A stretch of 6,728 nt of DNA from an uncultured Oscillospiraceae bacterium (lineage in GTDB: Bacteria > Bacillota > Clostridia > Oscillospirales > Oscillospiraceae): assembly GCA_934565425.1 (NCBI GenBank), contig CAKTHW010000082.1:1-6728 (forward strand). Direction: 5' to 3'. Position numbers and translations under genes: made by a program. The notes under the pieces were generated by a model that did no database searches, was not told the origin of the DNA, and saw only the letters and a list, made by a program, of their open reading frames with translations. Below, piece after piece: positions 1 to 5,969 of this stretch. Numbering within the stretch: the stretch's first letter is position 1; each line of letters opens with the position of its first letter.

Positions 1-1318
1 GCTCCTTCAGCCGCAGCATATACTGGGTCAGGTTCTCCGCATGGTCACTGATGCGTTCGATATCGGACACGGCCAGGATCATGTGGGACAGGCGGCTGAG
101 CTCTTTGTCGGTCATGTGGTGGTAGCGCATATTGATGAGCGCCTGGGTGATCTGGCTGTCCAGGTAGTCCACCACGGCCTCCAGCTCGTACACCGGCTTG
201 ACCTTGCTCTCATCCCGCTGCAAGACGCAGTCGATGCCCATCTGCAGGTTTTCCTCGGCGAATTTGCCCATGCGAGCGATCTCCATCTGTGCCTGCTTCA
301 ACGCCACGGCGGGAGGGATATTCTCCAGGCCGGACAGGTAGACCAGGCGATAACGCTCGTCCTTTTCCTGCTCTTCCGGCAGGACGGGGATGATTTTGCG
401 GGAGATCTTGACGATCATATTGGACATAGGCAGCTCGATGAGCACGGCCAGGGTGGCGAAGATGGTGTGAGTATGAGCGATCTGACGGCCGATGTCGTGG
501 GGTGCCAGGCTCTGGATAAAGTCCAGGATCTGGGGGAAGATGGTGATGAGGGTGGTCAGGATGGCCGCTCGGATCACGTTGAACACCAGGTTCAGCACCG
601 CACTGCGCTTGCCCTCCCGGTTGGTGGTCAGGGAGGCCAGCAGGTTGGGGGTGACGGAACCGATGGCGGCGCCGATAGCCAGGTAGACCACGGTGCGGTA
701 GTCCAGGATGCCTTGGATGGCGAAGGCCTGGAAGATGGCGATGGAGGAGGAGGAGCTCTGCACCAGGGCGGTGAAGAGGACGCCGAAGATCAGCGCCGCC
801 GCCGGGTTGGACAAGCCCTCCAACAGGGCGATGAACTGTTCGGTCTGGGACATTGGGATGATGGCTTGCTTCATCAGGGTGATGCCCTCGAACAGCATAC
901 CAAAGCCCATGACAACTTCCCCAATGTATTGGATGGTCGCCTTTTTCACGAACAGATACATCACCGTACCGACGAACAAGATCATCGGCGCGTATGAGCC
1001 TAAATCAAAGGCAGTCAGCTGAGCGGTGACCGTGGTGCCGATGTTGGCACCCATGATGACCCCCAGCGCTTGGGACAGATTCATCAGCCCGGAGTTGACG
1101 AAGCCAATGACCATGACGTCGGTGGCCGACGAGCTTTGAATCATCATGGTCACCAAGATGCCCACCAACACGGACACGACGCGGTTGCGGGTCGCTTTTT
1201 CCAGGATGATGCGGAGGTTATCACCGGCGGCGTTCTTCAGCCCGCTGGACATCTCCATCATGCCATACAAAAACAAGCCCACACCGCCTAACAGCGCGAA
1301 CACATCCAATATAGACAT
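1..1318 (-). CDS. Na+/phosphate cotransporter family protein with PhoU-like C-terminal region (3' end cut by window edge)
   Basis: This membrane protein is predicted to import inorganic phosphate with sodium, as in the NptA/YjbB (Na_Pi_cotrans) family. My translation from the ATG at 1318-1316 gives 439 residues and stays open to base 1. Residues 1-305 carry about eight hydrophobic segments and the two family repeats: QSSSAT at 61-66 followed by GANIGTT at 90-96, and QSSSSS at 187-192 followed by a degenerate GAAIGSV at 217-223. From about residue 320 the chain is charged and helical, resembling a PhoU-like cytoplasmic domain, ending here in DIERISDHAENLTQYMLRLK. Family members are usually about 540-560 residues, so roughly 100 are missing beyond the edge. 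AGGAG at 1325-1329 lies 6 bases before the ATG. It has its own promoter. Family assignment is firm; the ion and substrate follow from the family. Confidence 0.93.
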   Translation of the reverse strand, partial: MSILDVFALLGGVGLFLYGMMEMSSGLKNAAGDNLRIILEKATRNRVVSVLVGILVTMMIQSSSATDVMVIGFVNSGLMNLSQALGVIMGANIGTTVTAQLTAFDLGSYAPMILFVGTVMYLFVKKATIQYIGEVVMGFGMLFEGITLMKQAIIPMSQTEQFIALLEGLSNPAAALIFGVLFTALVQSSSSSIAIFQAFAIQGILDYRTVVYLAIGAAIGSVTPNLLASLTTNREGKRSAVLNLVFNVIRAAILTTLITIFPQILDFIQSLAPHDIGRQIAHTHTIFATLAVLIELPMSNMIVKISRKIIPVLPEEQEKDERYRLVYLSGLENIPPAVALKQAQMEIARMGKFAEENLQMGIDCVLQRDESKVKPVYELEAVVDYLDSQITQALINMRYHHMTDKELSRLSHMILAVSDIERISDHAENLTQYMLRLKE

Positions 1319-1360
1319 AGTATGCTCCTATTCTCACGATTTTTGCTTTTCGTTCTTTAT

Positions 1361-1396
1361 CCGGCAAAAACTCTATTTATTATATCATTTTGCCGG
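1361..1396. promoter_or_regulatory. Perfect 9-bp inverted repeat enclosing the cotransporter -10 box (candidate operator)
   Basis: CCGGCAAAA (1361-1369) and TTTTGCCGG (1388-1396) are exact inverted copies separated by 18 bases, centred on the -10 hexamer. The upstream arm lies between -10 and -35 and the downstream arm covers the start of the transcript. A dimeric repressor here would block RNA polymerase. A second short palindrome, GGAAATTTCC (1396-1405), touches the outer arm and covers most of the -35 position. The repeat is seen directly; its operator role is inferred and the regulator is unknown. Confidence 0.5.
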
Positions 1397-1407
1397 GAAA
1401 TTTCCAT
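1379..1407 (-). promoter_or_regulatory. Sigma-A promoter of the Na/phosphate cotransporter gene (extended -10)
   Basis: Read on the minus strand, a consensus -10 TATAAT (1384-1379) is preceded by TGA, giving an extended -10 (TGnTATAAT). The -35 box at 17-base spacing is weak (ATGGAA, 1407-1402), which is common when an extended -10 is present. The predicted transcript start is near 1372, leaving a leader of about 54 bases before the ATG. A perfect inverted repeat encloses the -10 box. Confidence 0.8.
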
Positions 1408-1430
1408 ATGCTGAACCACAAATTTCGTGA

Positions 1431-1561
1431 TTTATTTTTTGCCTTCTCGCCCTTCTTTTTCTCCATTTTGCACAACCCCATTCATTTTTTCCCCGTCTGC
1501 CCTGTGAATTTCCCTGTTATTTTCCTTTTTTGACCACTTTTTCGCCCCTCACTCCTCTTTT
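1431..1561. other. Pyrimidine-rich, non-coding stretch with roughly helically phased T-tracts (predicted curved DNA)
   Basis: The gap 1319-1630 between the cotransporter and hydratase genes exceeds 300 bases. Apart from the promoter and its repeats on the left and a terminator on the right it holds no credible gene. Its middle is strongly pyrimidine-rich on the plus strand. Runs of three to seven T are centred near 1437, 1458, 1467, 1487, 1510, 1521, 1528, 1540 and 1559, so most spacings are close to one or two helical turns. As A-tracts on the minus strand they would give net curvature upstream of the cotransporter promoter. Curvature is inferred from spacing, not calculated. Confidence 0.4.
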
Positions 1562-1588
1562 GCACCTGCTCCTGCGCCACAGGCGGAC

Positions 1589-1622
1589 AAAAAACCGCCC
1601 ACCGAGAACGGTGGACGGTTTT
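1589..1622 (-). terminator. Rho-independent terminator of the hydratase gene
   Basis: Bases 1591-1604 pair with 1609-1622 (14 positions, one C/A mismatch at 1598/1615) around a four-base AGAA loop. On the minus strand the stem ends in a run of six U (1594-1589). It starts 8 bases after the hydratase stop codon. The stem is A/T at its base on both sides, so weak termination from the plus side is also possible. Confidence 0.85.
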
Positions 1623-1630
1623 GATTCAGG

Positions 1631-3874
1631 TCAGTCTTCCGTATTGTAGTAGTTGATGAGGCAGCCTGCCAGCACGATGTCCCGTTCCTCCCGAGTCATG
1701 CCAGGCAGCTGGAGGGTGACGGCCGTCTCCTTGCCCTTCTGGAGCAGGGTGGCCTGGATGGTCTCCCCGTCCCCTTCCAGCAGAGCGCGGACACCGGGGA
1801 TCCACAGCTGATCGCCGGGCTGGATATCGTAGTCGGCCAGACCGTCCACGATGAAGGGCAGCATGCCCCAATTGACCACGTTGGAGCGATAGCGCTTGGT
1901 AGCATATTCCGCCGCCAGGTTGGCGCAGCCACCCAGCACCCGCTGGCAGCTGGCGGCCTGCTCACGGGCGGAGCCGTCGCCGGGCTTCAGCGCCATGACG
2001 AAGGAACCCAGGCCGGTGGTCTCCGCAGCGTGACCGGCCAGTGCAGCGGTGACTTCCGCATCCACATTGCCCTGACGACGCTTCTGTTCCACCGCCTGGA
2101 TGGCCTTGGCACGGCCCACATAGGCCGGGTCCTTCCGGCTCAGGGTGAACTCAGCCAGCTTCAAGGGGTTGGAACGATAGCTGGAGGTCTCGCCGGAGGG
2201 GATCAGCTCGTCGGTGGTGGTCACCGGGTCGTAGATGGCGCTGGCTGCGGTCAGCAGCAGATCCTGCGGCATGGCGATCTGTTCCGGCCAGTCAGCGATG
2301 TTAGGGCCAAAGACCAGTTCTGCGTCCGGATCGGGCTTGCCGACGCCGTAATAGACGCGGCTGCGATAGGAGGTGTCGTCGTATTCGTAAGGCTCGTTGG
2401 CCGGGTCGGCGGGCACGTTGGGCAGCTCGGTGGCAGCGGTCAGCGCACCGCCGTTGAGGACAGTGGCGGCGATGGAACGGGCGTCCATCAGTGCCACATA
2501 GCTCAGCTGACCGTCAGAGGGCTTGCTGCCCTCCCGGTTGGGGAAGTTCCGGGTGGAGTGGCGGATGGAGAAAGCGCCGTTGGCAGGCACGTCCCCCGCG
2601 CCGAAGCAGGGGCCGCAGAAGCAGCTGCGGACAGAGGCACCGGCGGCAGCCAGGGTGGTCAGGGCACCGTTCCGGGACAGCGCCAGGAAAGCGGGCATGG
2701 AGCCGGGGTAGCAGCTCAGCCACAGGGAGCCGTCGCCCAGCCGCTGGCCGGACAGGATCTCAGAGACCCGCATCAGATTCTGATAGGTGCCGCCGGAACA
2801 ACCGGCGATGACCGCCTGATCTACGTAGAACTTGCCGTCCCGCACCTTCTTGGTCAGAGACTCCGGCGCTTCCTTCAGCTTGAACTGTTCGATGGTGGCC
2901 TTGTCCACCTGGTGGAGGATGTCCATCATATTGGCCTTGAAGTCCGCAATGGTGAAGGCGTTGGAGGGGTGGAAGGGCAGGGCGATCATGGGCTCCACCT
3001 TGGACAGGTCCACCAGGATCACGTCATCATAGTAAGCGCCCTCCGCCGGGTTCAGTTCTTTATATTCTTCCCCACGACCCAGGGTGGTCATGTACGCCTT
3101 GGTGGTCTCGTCGGTACACCAGACCGAGGACAGACAGGCGGTCTCGGTGGTCATCACGTCGATGCCGCAGCGGTAGTCCATGGACAGAGCCGCCACGCCG
3201 GGGCCGAAGAATTCCATGATGGAGTTTTTCACAATGCCCTTGGGGAAGGTGGCGCCGATGAGCGCCAGCGCCACGTCCTGAGGGCCTACGCCGGGACGGG
3301 GTACGCCGGTGAGGTAGATGGCGATGACCTTGGGATAGGCGATGTCATAGGTCTTGTTCAGCAGCTGTTTCACCAGCTCCGGGCCGCCCTCGCCCATGGC
3401 GATGGTGCCGAAAGCGCCGTACCGGGTGTGGCTGTCCGAACCCAGGAGCATCTTGCCGCCGCCGGCGTAGCGCTCTCTCATGTAGGAGTGGATGACCGCC
3501 TGATGGGCGGGGACGAACTCGCCGCCGTACTTCTTGGCAGCGGACAGGCCGAACACGTGGTCGTCCTCGTTGATGGTGCCGCCTACGGCACAGAGGCTGT
3601 TGTGGCAGTTGGTGAGGACGTAGGGCAGGGGGAACTGCTGGAGGCCGCTGGCGCGGGCAGTCTGGATGATGCCCACGTAGGTGATGTCGTGGGAGGCCAT
3701 GGCGTCGAACTTGATCTTCAGGTCGGTCATGTCGCCGCTGGTGTTGTGGCTTTCCAGGATGCCGTAGGCCATGGTGCCCTTCTTGGCCTCCGCCGGGGTG
3801 GGCATCCCCTCTGCCGGTGCGGGCAGGAAGGCGCCGTCTTTATAGTATGCAGGATGGTGCAGGATCTGTAACAT
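1631..3874 (-). CDS. Aconitase-superfamily hydratase (aconitate hydratase-like; substrate uncertain)
   Basis: A 747-residue [4Fe-4S] hydro-lyase of the aconitase/isopropylmalate isomerase superfamily, near the length of mitochondrial-type aconitase. Numbered from the ATG at 3874, visible motifs are GSDSHT (145-150), the cluster cysteines C359, C420 and C423 (CGPCFG), STRNFPNR (440-447), SYRSNP (565-570) and GDGSAREQ (632-639). Compared from memory with pig aconitase, H147, H167, R447, R452, R580, S642 and R644 appear kept. D100-H101 is replaced by H-N (NCHN, 89-92), SCTNS by GCSGGT, and TTDHIS by TTDELI. The fold and cluster are therefore well supported, but citrate/isocitrate as substrate is not; it may belong to a YbhJ-like hydratase branch. 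An in-frame TTG five codons upstream (3889) is rejected because it overlaps the GGAGG site (3887-3883), which sits 8 bases before the ATG. No frameshift or truncation is seen. It is a single-gene unit with its own promoter and terminator. Confidence 0.85.
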   Translation of the reverse strand: MLQILHHPAYYKDGAFLPAPAEGMPTPAEAKKGTMAYGILESHNTSGDMTDLKIKFDAMASHDITYVGIIQTARASGLQQFPLPYVLTNCHNSLCAVGGTINEDDHVFGLSAAKKYGGEFVPAHQAVIHSYMRERYAGGGKMLLGSDSHTRYGAFGTIAMGEGGPELVKQLLNKTYDIAYPKVIAIYLTGVPRPGVGPQDVALALIGATFPKGIVKNSIMEFFGPGVAALSMDYRCGIDVMTTETACLSSVWCTDETTKAYMTTLGRGEEYKELNPAEGAYYDDVILVDLSKVEPMIALPFHPSNAFTIADFKANMMDILHQVDKATIEQFKLKEAPESLTKKVRDGKFYVDQAVIAGCSGGTYQNLMRVSEILSGQRLGDGSLWLSCYPGSMPAFLALSRNGALTTLAAAGASVRSCFCGPCFGAGDVPANGAFSIRHSTRNFPNREGSKPSDGQLSYVALMDARSIAATVLNGGALTAATELPNVPADPANEPYEYDDTSYRSRVYYGVGKPDPDAELVFGPNIADWPEQIAMPQDLLLTAASAIYDPVTTTDELIPSGETSSYRSNPLKLAEFTLSRKDPAYVGRAKAIQAVEQKRRQGNVDAEVTAALAGHAAETTGLGSFVMALKPGDGSAREQAASCQRVLGGCANLAAEYATKRYRSNVVNWGMLPFIVDGLADYDIQPGDQLWIPGVRALLEGDGETIQATLLQKGKETAVTLQLPGMTREERDIVLAGCLINYYNTED

Positions 3875-3875
3875 A

Positions 3876-3887
3876 GGAGGTTCCTCC
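3876..3887 (-). promoter_or_regulatory. Hydratase ribosome binding site inside a self-complementary sequence
   Basis: On the minus strand the leader reads GGAGGAACCTCC, ending two bases before the ATG. GGAGG is a full-strength ribosome site 8 bases from the start codon and decides the start. The CCTCC that follows is its exact complement, so the site could fold on itself (four pairs and a four-base loop). ACCTCCT also matches the anti-Shine-Dalgarno end of 16S rRNA. Pairing is seen; any effect on translation is inferred. Confidence 0.5.
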
Positions 3888-3909
3888 AAACAAAATGAAA
3901 TGGTACTTT

Positions 3910-3938
3910 ATTATAGCACGCTTTACTGTGTCAAACAA
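3910..3938 (-). promoter_or_regulatory. Sigma-A promoter of the hydratase gene (extended -10)
   Basis: On the minus strand, TATAAT (3915-3910) is preceded by TGC, an extended -10, with TTGTTT (3938-3933) 17 bases upstream as -35. The transcript should begin near 3902, giving a leader of about 28 bases. A perfect TTGACA overlaps at 3934-3929 but is only 13 bases from the -10, too close for normal use. Confidence 0.8.
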
Positions 3939-4025
3939 GGCACAGACTATATAAAAAACAACTCCCATGCAAGGTCTCCCTCGTCGCCCTCCGTTTTCCA
4001 TGCGGCAGACCGCCCGACAAAGGGC

Positions 4026-4043
4026 GTGCATCCACCAGGCTGC
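4026..4043. repeat. Short direct repeat, copy 1 (upstream of udp)
   Basis: GTGCATCCACCAGGCTGC recurs at 5044-5061 with one change (C to G at the seventh base). The two copies lie in the same orientation on either side of the udp unit, before its promoter and after its terminator. A small inverted repeat, CGCCC (4011-4015) and GGGCG (4022-4026), adjoins this copy. The rest of 3939-4064 shows no gene or other signal I can support. Confidence 0.5.
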
Positions 4044-4064
4044 AAGCTCCACTGCTCACACTTT

Positions 4065-4080
4065 CGGGAACGCGTTTCCG
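4065..4080. promoter_or_regulatory. 16-bp near-perfect palindrome next to the udp -35 box (candidate operator)
   Basis: CGGGAACGCGTTTCCG is palindromic at all but one base pair and ends one base before the udp -35 box. Its symmetry and central CG resemble operators of LacI-family regulators, which often control nucleoside and sugar genes. It does not match the CcpA cre consensus well. No regulator gene is in the window, so the operator role is inferred. Confidence 0.45.
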
Positions 4081-4081
4081 G

Positions 4082-4110
4082 TTGCGCTTTTCACCCAAGG
4101 CTTGTATAAT
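4082..4110 (+). promoter_or_regulatory. Sigma-A promoter of udp
   Basis: TTGCGC (4082-4087) and TATAAT (4105-4110) are separated by 17 bases. The transcript should start near 4117, leaving a leader of about 30 bases that contains AGGAGG (4133-4138). The leader is too short for a riboswitch. Confidence 0.8.
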
Positions 4111-4146
4111 GAACCAAGACAACAACATCATCAGGAGGCATGATTT

Positions 4147-4914
4147 ATGAATCCCGCTGAACAGGTTTTGCAATATCACATCCAATTAGGCCGCGACGTC
4201 CCCCTCGGCAAATACTGCCTGCTCCCCGGCGACCCGGGCCGGTGCGCTGCCATCGCCGCTCACTTCGACAACCCCGTCCACCAGATGACCAATCGGGAGT
4301 ACTGCACCTGGACGGGCACCCTGCTGGGCCAGCCGGTCAGCGTCTGCTCCACCGGCATCGGCGGCCCCTCTGCCGTCATCGCCATCGAGGAGCTGACCCA
4401 GCTGGGCGTGACCACCTTCCTGCGGGTGGGCACCTGTGGCGGCATCCGCACCGACGTCCAGTCCGGGGACGTGGTCATCGCCACCGGCGCCATCCGCATG
4501 GAGGGCGCCAGCCGGGAGTATGCCCCCATTGAGTACCCGGCCGTGTCCGATTTCCAGGTGACCACCGCCCTGGTGCAGGCCGCTCAAAAGCTGGGCAAAT
4601 CCTACCACACCGGCGTCGTCCAGTGCAAGGACTCCTTCTACGGACAGCACATCCCGGAGCGGATGCCGGTCTCCTACGAGCTGCTGGCCAAGTGGGAGGC
4701 GTGGAAACGGCTGGGGGTGCTGGCCAGTGAGATGGAATCCGCCGCCCTCTTCGTGGCCGCCAACGCCCTGGGCGTCCGCTGCGGCAGCTGCTTCCACGTG
4801 GTCTGGAACCAGGAACGCCAGAACGCCGGCCTGGATCAGACCGAGAGCCATGACACCGAGTCCGCCATCCAGGTGGGCATCGAGGCCATCAAGCTGATGA
4901 TCCAGCAGGATTAG
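4147..4914 (+). CDS. udp: Uridine phosphorylase
   Basis: Cytoplasmic nucleoside phosphorylase of the NP-I family that splits uridine with phosphate into uracil and ribose 1-phosphate for pyrimidine salvage. Its 255 residues match the length of E. coli Udp (253), and similarity runs end to end. Visible motifs are the phosphate loop GDPGR (28-32), R50, CSTGIGGPS (67-75), FLRVGT (91-96, with the phosphate-binding Arg), DSFYGQ (162-167) and EMES (195-198), which binds ribose. E. coli Udp has FYPGQER at the uracil site. Here it reads FYGQHIPER, one residue shorter after FY, with the Arg of QxR displaced to 172, so the base pocket may be built slightly differently. The ATG at 4147 is set by AGGAGG 8 bases upstream; an out-of-frame ATG at 4140 is ignored. 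It is a single-gene unit convergent with the hydrolase. Substrate preference for uridine over other pyrimidine nucleosides is inferred. Confidence 0.95.
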   Translation: MNPAEQVLQYHIQLGRDVPLGKYCLLPGDPGRCAAIAAHFDNPVHQMTNREYCTWTGTLLGQPVSVCSTGIGGPSAVIAIEELTQLGVTTFLRVGTCGGIRTDVQSGDVVIATGAIRMEGASREYAPIEYPAVSDFQVTTALVQAAQKLGKSYHTGVVQCKDSFYGQHIPERMPVSYELLAKWEAWKRLGVLASEMESAALFVAANALGVRCGSCFHVVWNQERQNAGLDQTESHDTESAIQVGIEAIKLMIQQD

Positions 4915-4942
4915 GCAACCTCTAAATAAAAGCCTCGCAGAG

Positions 4943-4963
4943 TTCTGTCCTCGGAGGACAGAA
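4943..4963. other. Perfect hairpin between the udp stop codon and its terminator
   Basis: TTCTGTCCT (4943-4951) pairs exactly with AGGACAGAA (4955-4963) around CGG. No T-run follows on the plus strand, so it is not a standard terminator by itself. On the minus strand a TTTTATTCT stretch precedes it. It may protect the udp mRNA 3' end or be part of a dispersed intergenic repeat; both are inference. Confidence 0.5.
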
Positions 4964-4977
4964 TAAAATGCAATATG

Positions 4978-5008
4978 AAAAAACGGACGACATGCGCGTC
5001 CGTTTTTT
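4978..5008. terminator. Bidirectional terminator between convergent udp and hydrolase genes
   Basis: AAAAAACGGACG (4978-4989) pairs perfectly with CGTCCGTTTTTT (4997-5008) around a seven-base loop. It has a U-run in both directions, so it can end udp transcripts from the left and hydrolase transcripts from the right. It lies 64 bases after the udp stop codon. Confidence 0.9.
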
Positions 5009-5015
5009 CTCTTCT

Positions 5016-5061
5016 CAGCCTGGTAAGTGTGCGAACGTAGTGAGTGCATGCACCAGGCTGC
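5016..5061. repeat. Short repeat, copy 2, with an inverted arm
   Basis: Bases 5044-5061 repeat 4026-4043 with one mismatch. Within the same stretch CAGCCTGGT (5016-5024) is an exact inverted copy of ACCAGGCTG (5052-5060), able to form a 9-bp stem around a 27-base loop. The loop contains the palindrome GTGCATGCAC (5044-5053). It sits in the 3' region of the hydrolase transcript. Function unknown; it may be a small dispersed repeat. Confidence 0.45.
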
Positions 5062-5066
5062 TTCTT

Positions 5067-5091
5067 CGGAAAAAATGCTTGCATTTTTCCG
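5067..5091 (-). terminator. Hairpin directly after the hydrolase stop codon (possible terminator)
   Basis: CGGAAAAAATGC (5067-5078) pairs with GCATTTTTCCG (5081-5091) with one A bulged and a two-base TT turn. It begins 2 bases beyond the hydrolase stop codon. On the minus strand no U-run follows the stem; the T-run lies inside its second arm, so it is a weak or atypical terminator. The strong bidirectional terminator further on may do the main work. Confidence 0.45.
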
Positions 5092-5093
5092 AG

Positions 5094-5831
5094 TTATTTA
5101 AAAAATTCGATGGCCAACTGCAGCGCCCGCTCCGGGTTGCCCGGCTCCATGAGACGATGCTCTGCGCCTGGGAACAGGATGAACTCCGCCCCCTTTTCCT
5201 CCGCGAACTGCTTGGCGATAGCCGGAGATGCCGTGCTGTCCAACTCCCCGTGGATCATCCGCAACTGGGCCATGCCCTTCTGGTAGCAGGCAAAGGGGTC
5301 ATGCTGTTCCAGATCCTCACAAAAGGCTTTGGTGAGCTTCAAAGGACGGTTGTAGTCGGTGAGCATACAGTACCCTTCCTCGTTGAAGGTCATCCCACGC
5401 TGTTCCCCGATCTTCCAGGTCAGCTTGGGCATATCAATGGCCGCCGAGCGCAGGAACGCCTTGTTGCCCTTGTGTGCTTCCGCCGCCAGGTAGAGCACGG
5501 TCATGTACGCGCCAAAGCTGGAGCCAAAGTAGCAGATCTCGGCGTCCGGCGCCAGTTCGATCGCCCGCTGTTCCGCCGCCTGATAGCTGTCGATGCAGCG
5601 CTGGACGGTGAGGCCGTCCCCGTCGATGGGGCTGTCGCCGTGGGCGGGGAAATCGAAGCCGTAAAAGCCGATGCCCGCTTTTTTGAGCCCCAGATTCATA
5701 AATTTCGGCGTAAACCCTTCCTTGGCGCTGCCGAAGCCATGAGCCATGATGACCACGACCTTCTCCCCGTCGATGCCGTTCCAGCCGGGGACCTGAAGGC
5801 CATTTCTGCCGGTGAGCCATTCCATCTTCAT
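5094..5831 (-). CDS. Alpha/beta hydrolase (small serine esterase-like)
   Basis: A 245-residue soluble alpha/beta-hydrolase fold protein, probably a cytoplasmic serine esterase or acylhydrolase with unknown substrate. The fold signals appear in order: HGFG (31-34) for the oxyanion hole, FDFPAHGDS (59-67), the nucleophile elbow GSSFG (103-107, Ser105), HGELD (194-198, acid Asp198) and GAEHRLM (222-228, His225). All three catalytic residues are present. There is no signal peptide or transmembrane segment. The region between the nucleophile and the acid (about 120-185) should form a small lid. The layout recalls single-domain cinnamoyl/feruloyl esterase-type hydrolases, a general resemblance only. 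AGGAGG (5844-5839) lies 7 bases before the ATG at 5831; a second ATG two codons later is less well spaced. It is transcribed alone, divergently from the YbjN gene and convergently with udp. Confidence 0.88.
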   Translation of the reverse strand: MKMEWLTGRNGLQVPGWNGIDGEKVVVIMAHGFGSAKEGFTPKFMNLGLKKAGIGFYGFDFPAHGDSPIDGDGLTVQRCIDSYQAAEQRAIELAPDAEICYFGSSFGAYMTVLYLAAEAHKGNKAFLRSAAIDMPKLTWKIGEQRGMTFNEEGYCMLTDYNRPLKLTKAFCEDLEQHDPFACYQKGMAQLRMIHGELDSTASPAIAKQFAEEKGAEFILFPGAEHRLMEPGNPERALQLAIEFFK

Positions 5832-5869
5832 ATCTGTTCCTCCTGTGTCAACGAGTTTCGTTCCCTTTT

Positions 5870-5898
5870 AGTATAAGGAGGATCTCAGGTGGTGTCAA
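5870..5898 (-). promoter_or_regulatory. Strong sigma-A promoter of the hydrolase gene
   Basis: On the minus strand a perfect -35 TTGACA (5898-5893) and -10 TATACT (5875-5870) are separated by 17 bases. This is the closest match to consensus in the window. The transcript should begin near 5863, inside the GGGAACGAAA motif shared with the opposite promoter. Confidence 0.85.
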
Positions 5899-5900
5899 TC

Positions 5901-5918
5901 GACAGGATTTCCGCTGTC
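5901..5918. promoter_or_regulatory. Short dyad between the divergent promoters
   Basis: GACAG (5901-5905) and CTGTC (5914-5918) form an inverted repeat with an 8-base spacer, two bases upstream of the hydrolase -35 box and 22 bases from the other -35. It could bind a dimeric regulator acting on either gene, but the arms are short enough to be chance. Confidence 0.2.
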
Positions 5919-5940
5919 CACAGAAAATAGACGCATTTGC

Positions 5941-5969
5941 TTGCAACCGTCCGCTGGAAATGATATGAT
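5941..5969 (+). promoter_or_regulatory. Sigma-A promoter of the YbjN-domain gene (extended -10)
   Basis: TTGCAA (5941-5946) and TATGAT (5964-5969) are 17 bases apart, and TGA directly before the -10 makes it an extended -10. The transcript should begin near 5976, giving a leader of about 35 bases that contains GGAGG (5996-6000). Confidence 0.75.

Noticed and set aside
41..997. A 318-codon open frame on the plus strand, opposite the transporter
   Set aside because: Antisense shadow of the transporter: low-complexity Asp/Gly/His/Gln-rich translation with no family resemblance.
1433..1485. A 17-codon minus-strand open frame starting with ATG at 1485
   Set aside because: It lies upstream of the predicted transporter promoter in purine-rich DNA, has no clear ribosome site, and gives a Lys/Glu/Gly-rich peptide expected from composition alone.
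2030..3871. A 613-codon open frame on the plus strand, opposite the hydratase
   Set aside because: It is exactly antisense to a strongly supported gene. Its composition (many Gly, Val, His, Gln) is what GC-rich third positions give on the opposite strand, and it has no recognisable domain.
3875..3889. TTG at 3889 as the hydratase start, giving 752 residues
   Set aside because: It overlaps the GGAGG ribosome site. The ATG at 3874 has ideal 8-base spacing and leaves a normal N-terminus.
3910..3934. Perfect TTGACA (3934-3929) as -35 of the hydratase promoter
   Set aside because: It is only 13 bases from the -10 box. TTGTTT at 17-base spacing with an extended -10 fits better.
3840..4185. Short open frames on both strands in the gap between hydratase and udp
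   Set aside because: They run across promoters, the candidate operator and neighbouring gene starts, lack good ribosome sites, and do not look like proteins I recognise.
4186..5049. A 287-codon open frame on the minus strand, opposite udp
   Set aside because: Antisense shadow of udp that would also cross the bidirectional terminator, with no domain signal.
4915..5100. The udp-hydrolase gap as a complete MITE with terminal inverted repeats
   Set aside because: The outer ends (near 4915 and 5100) do not form a convincing inverted pair and no target duplication is visible; only internal hairpins and the 18-base repeat can be supported.
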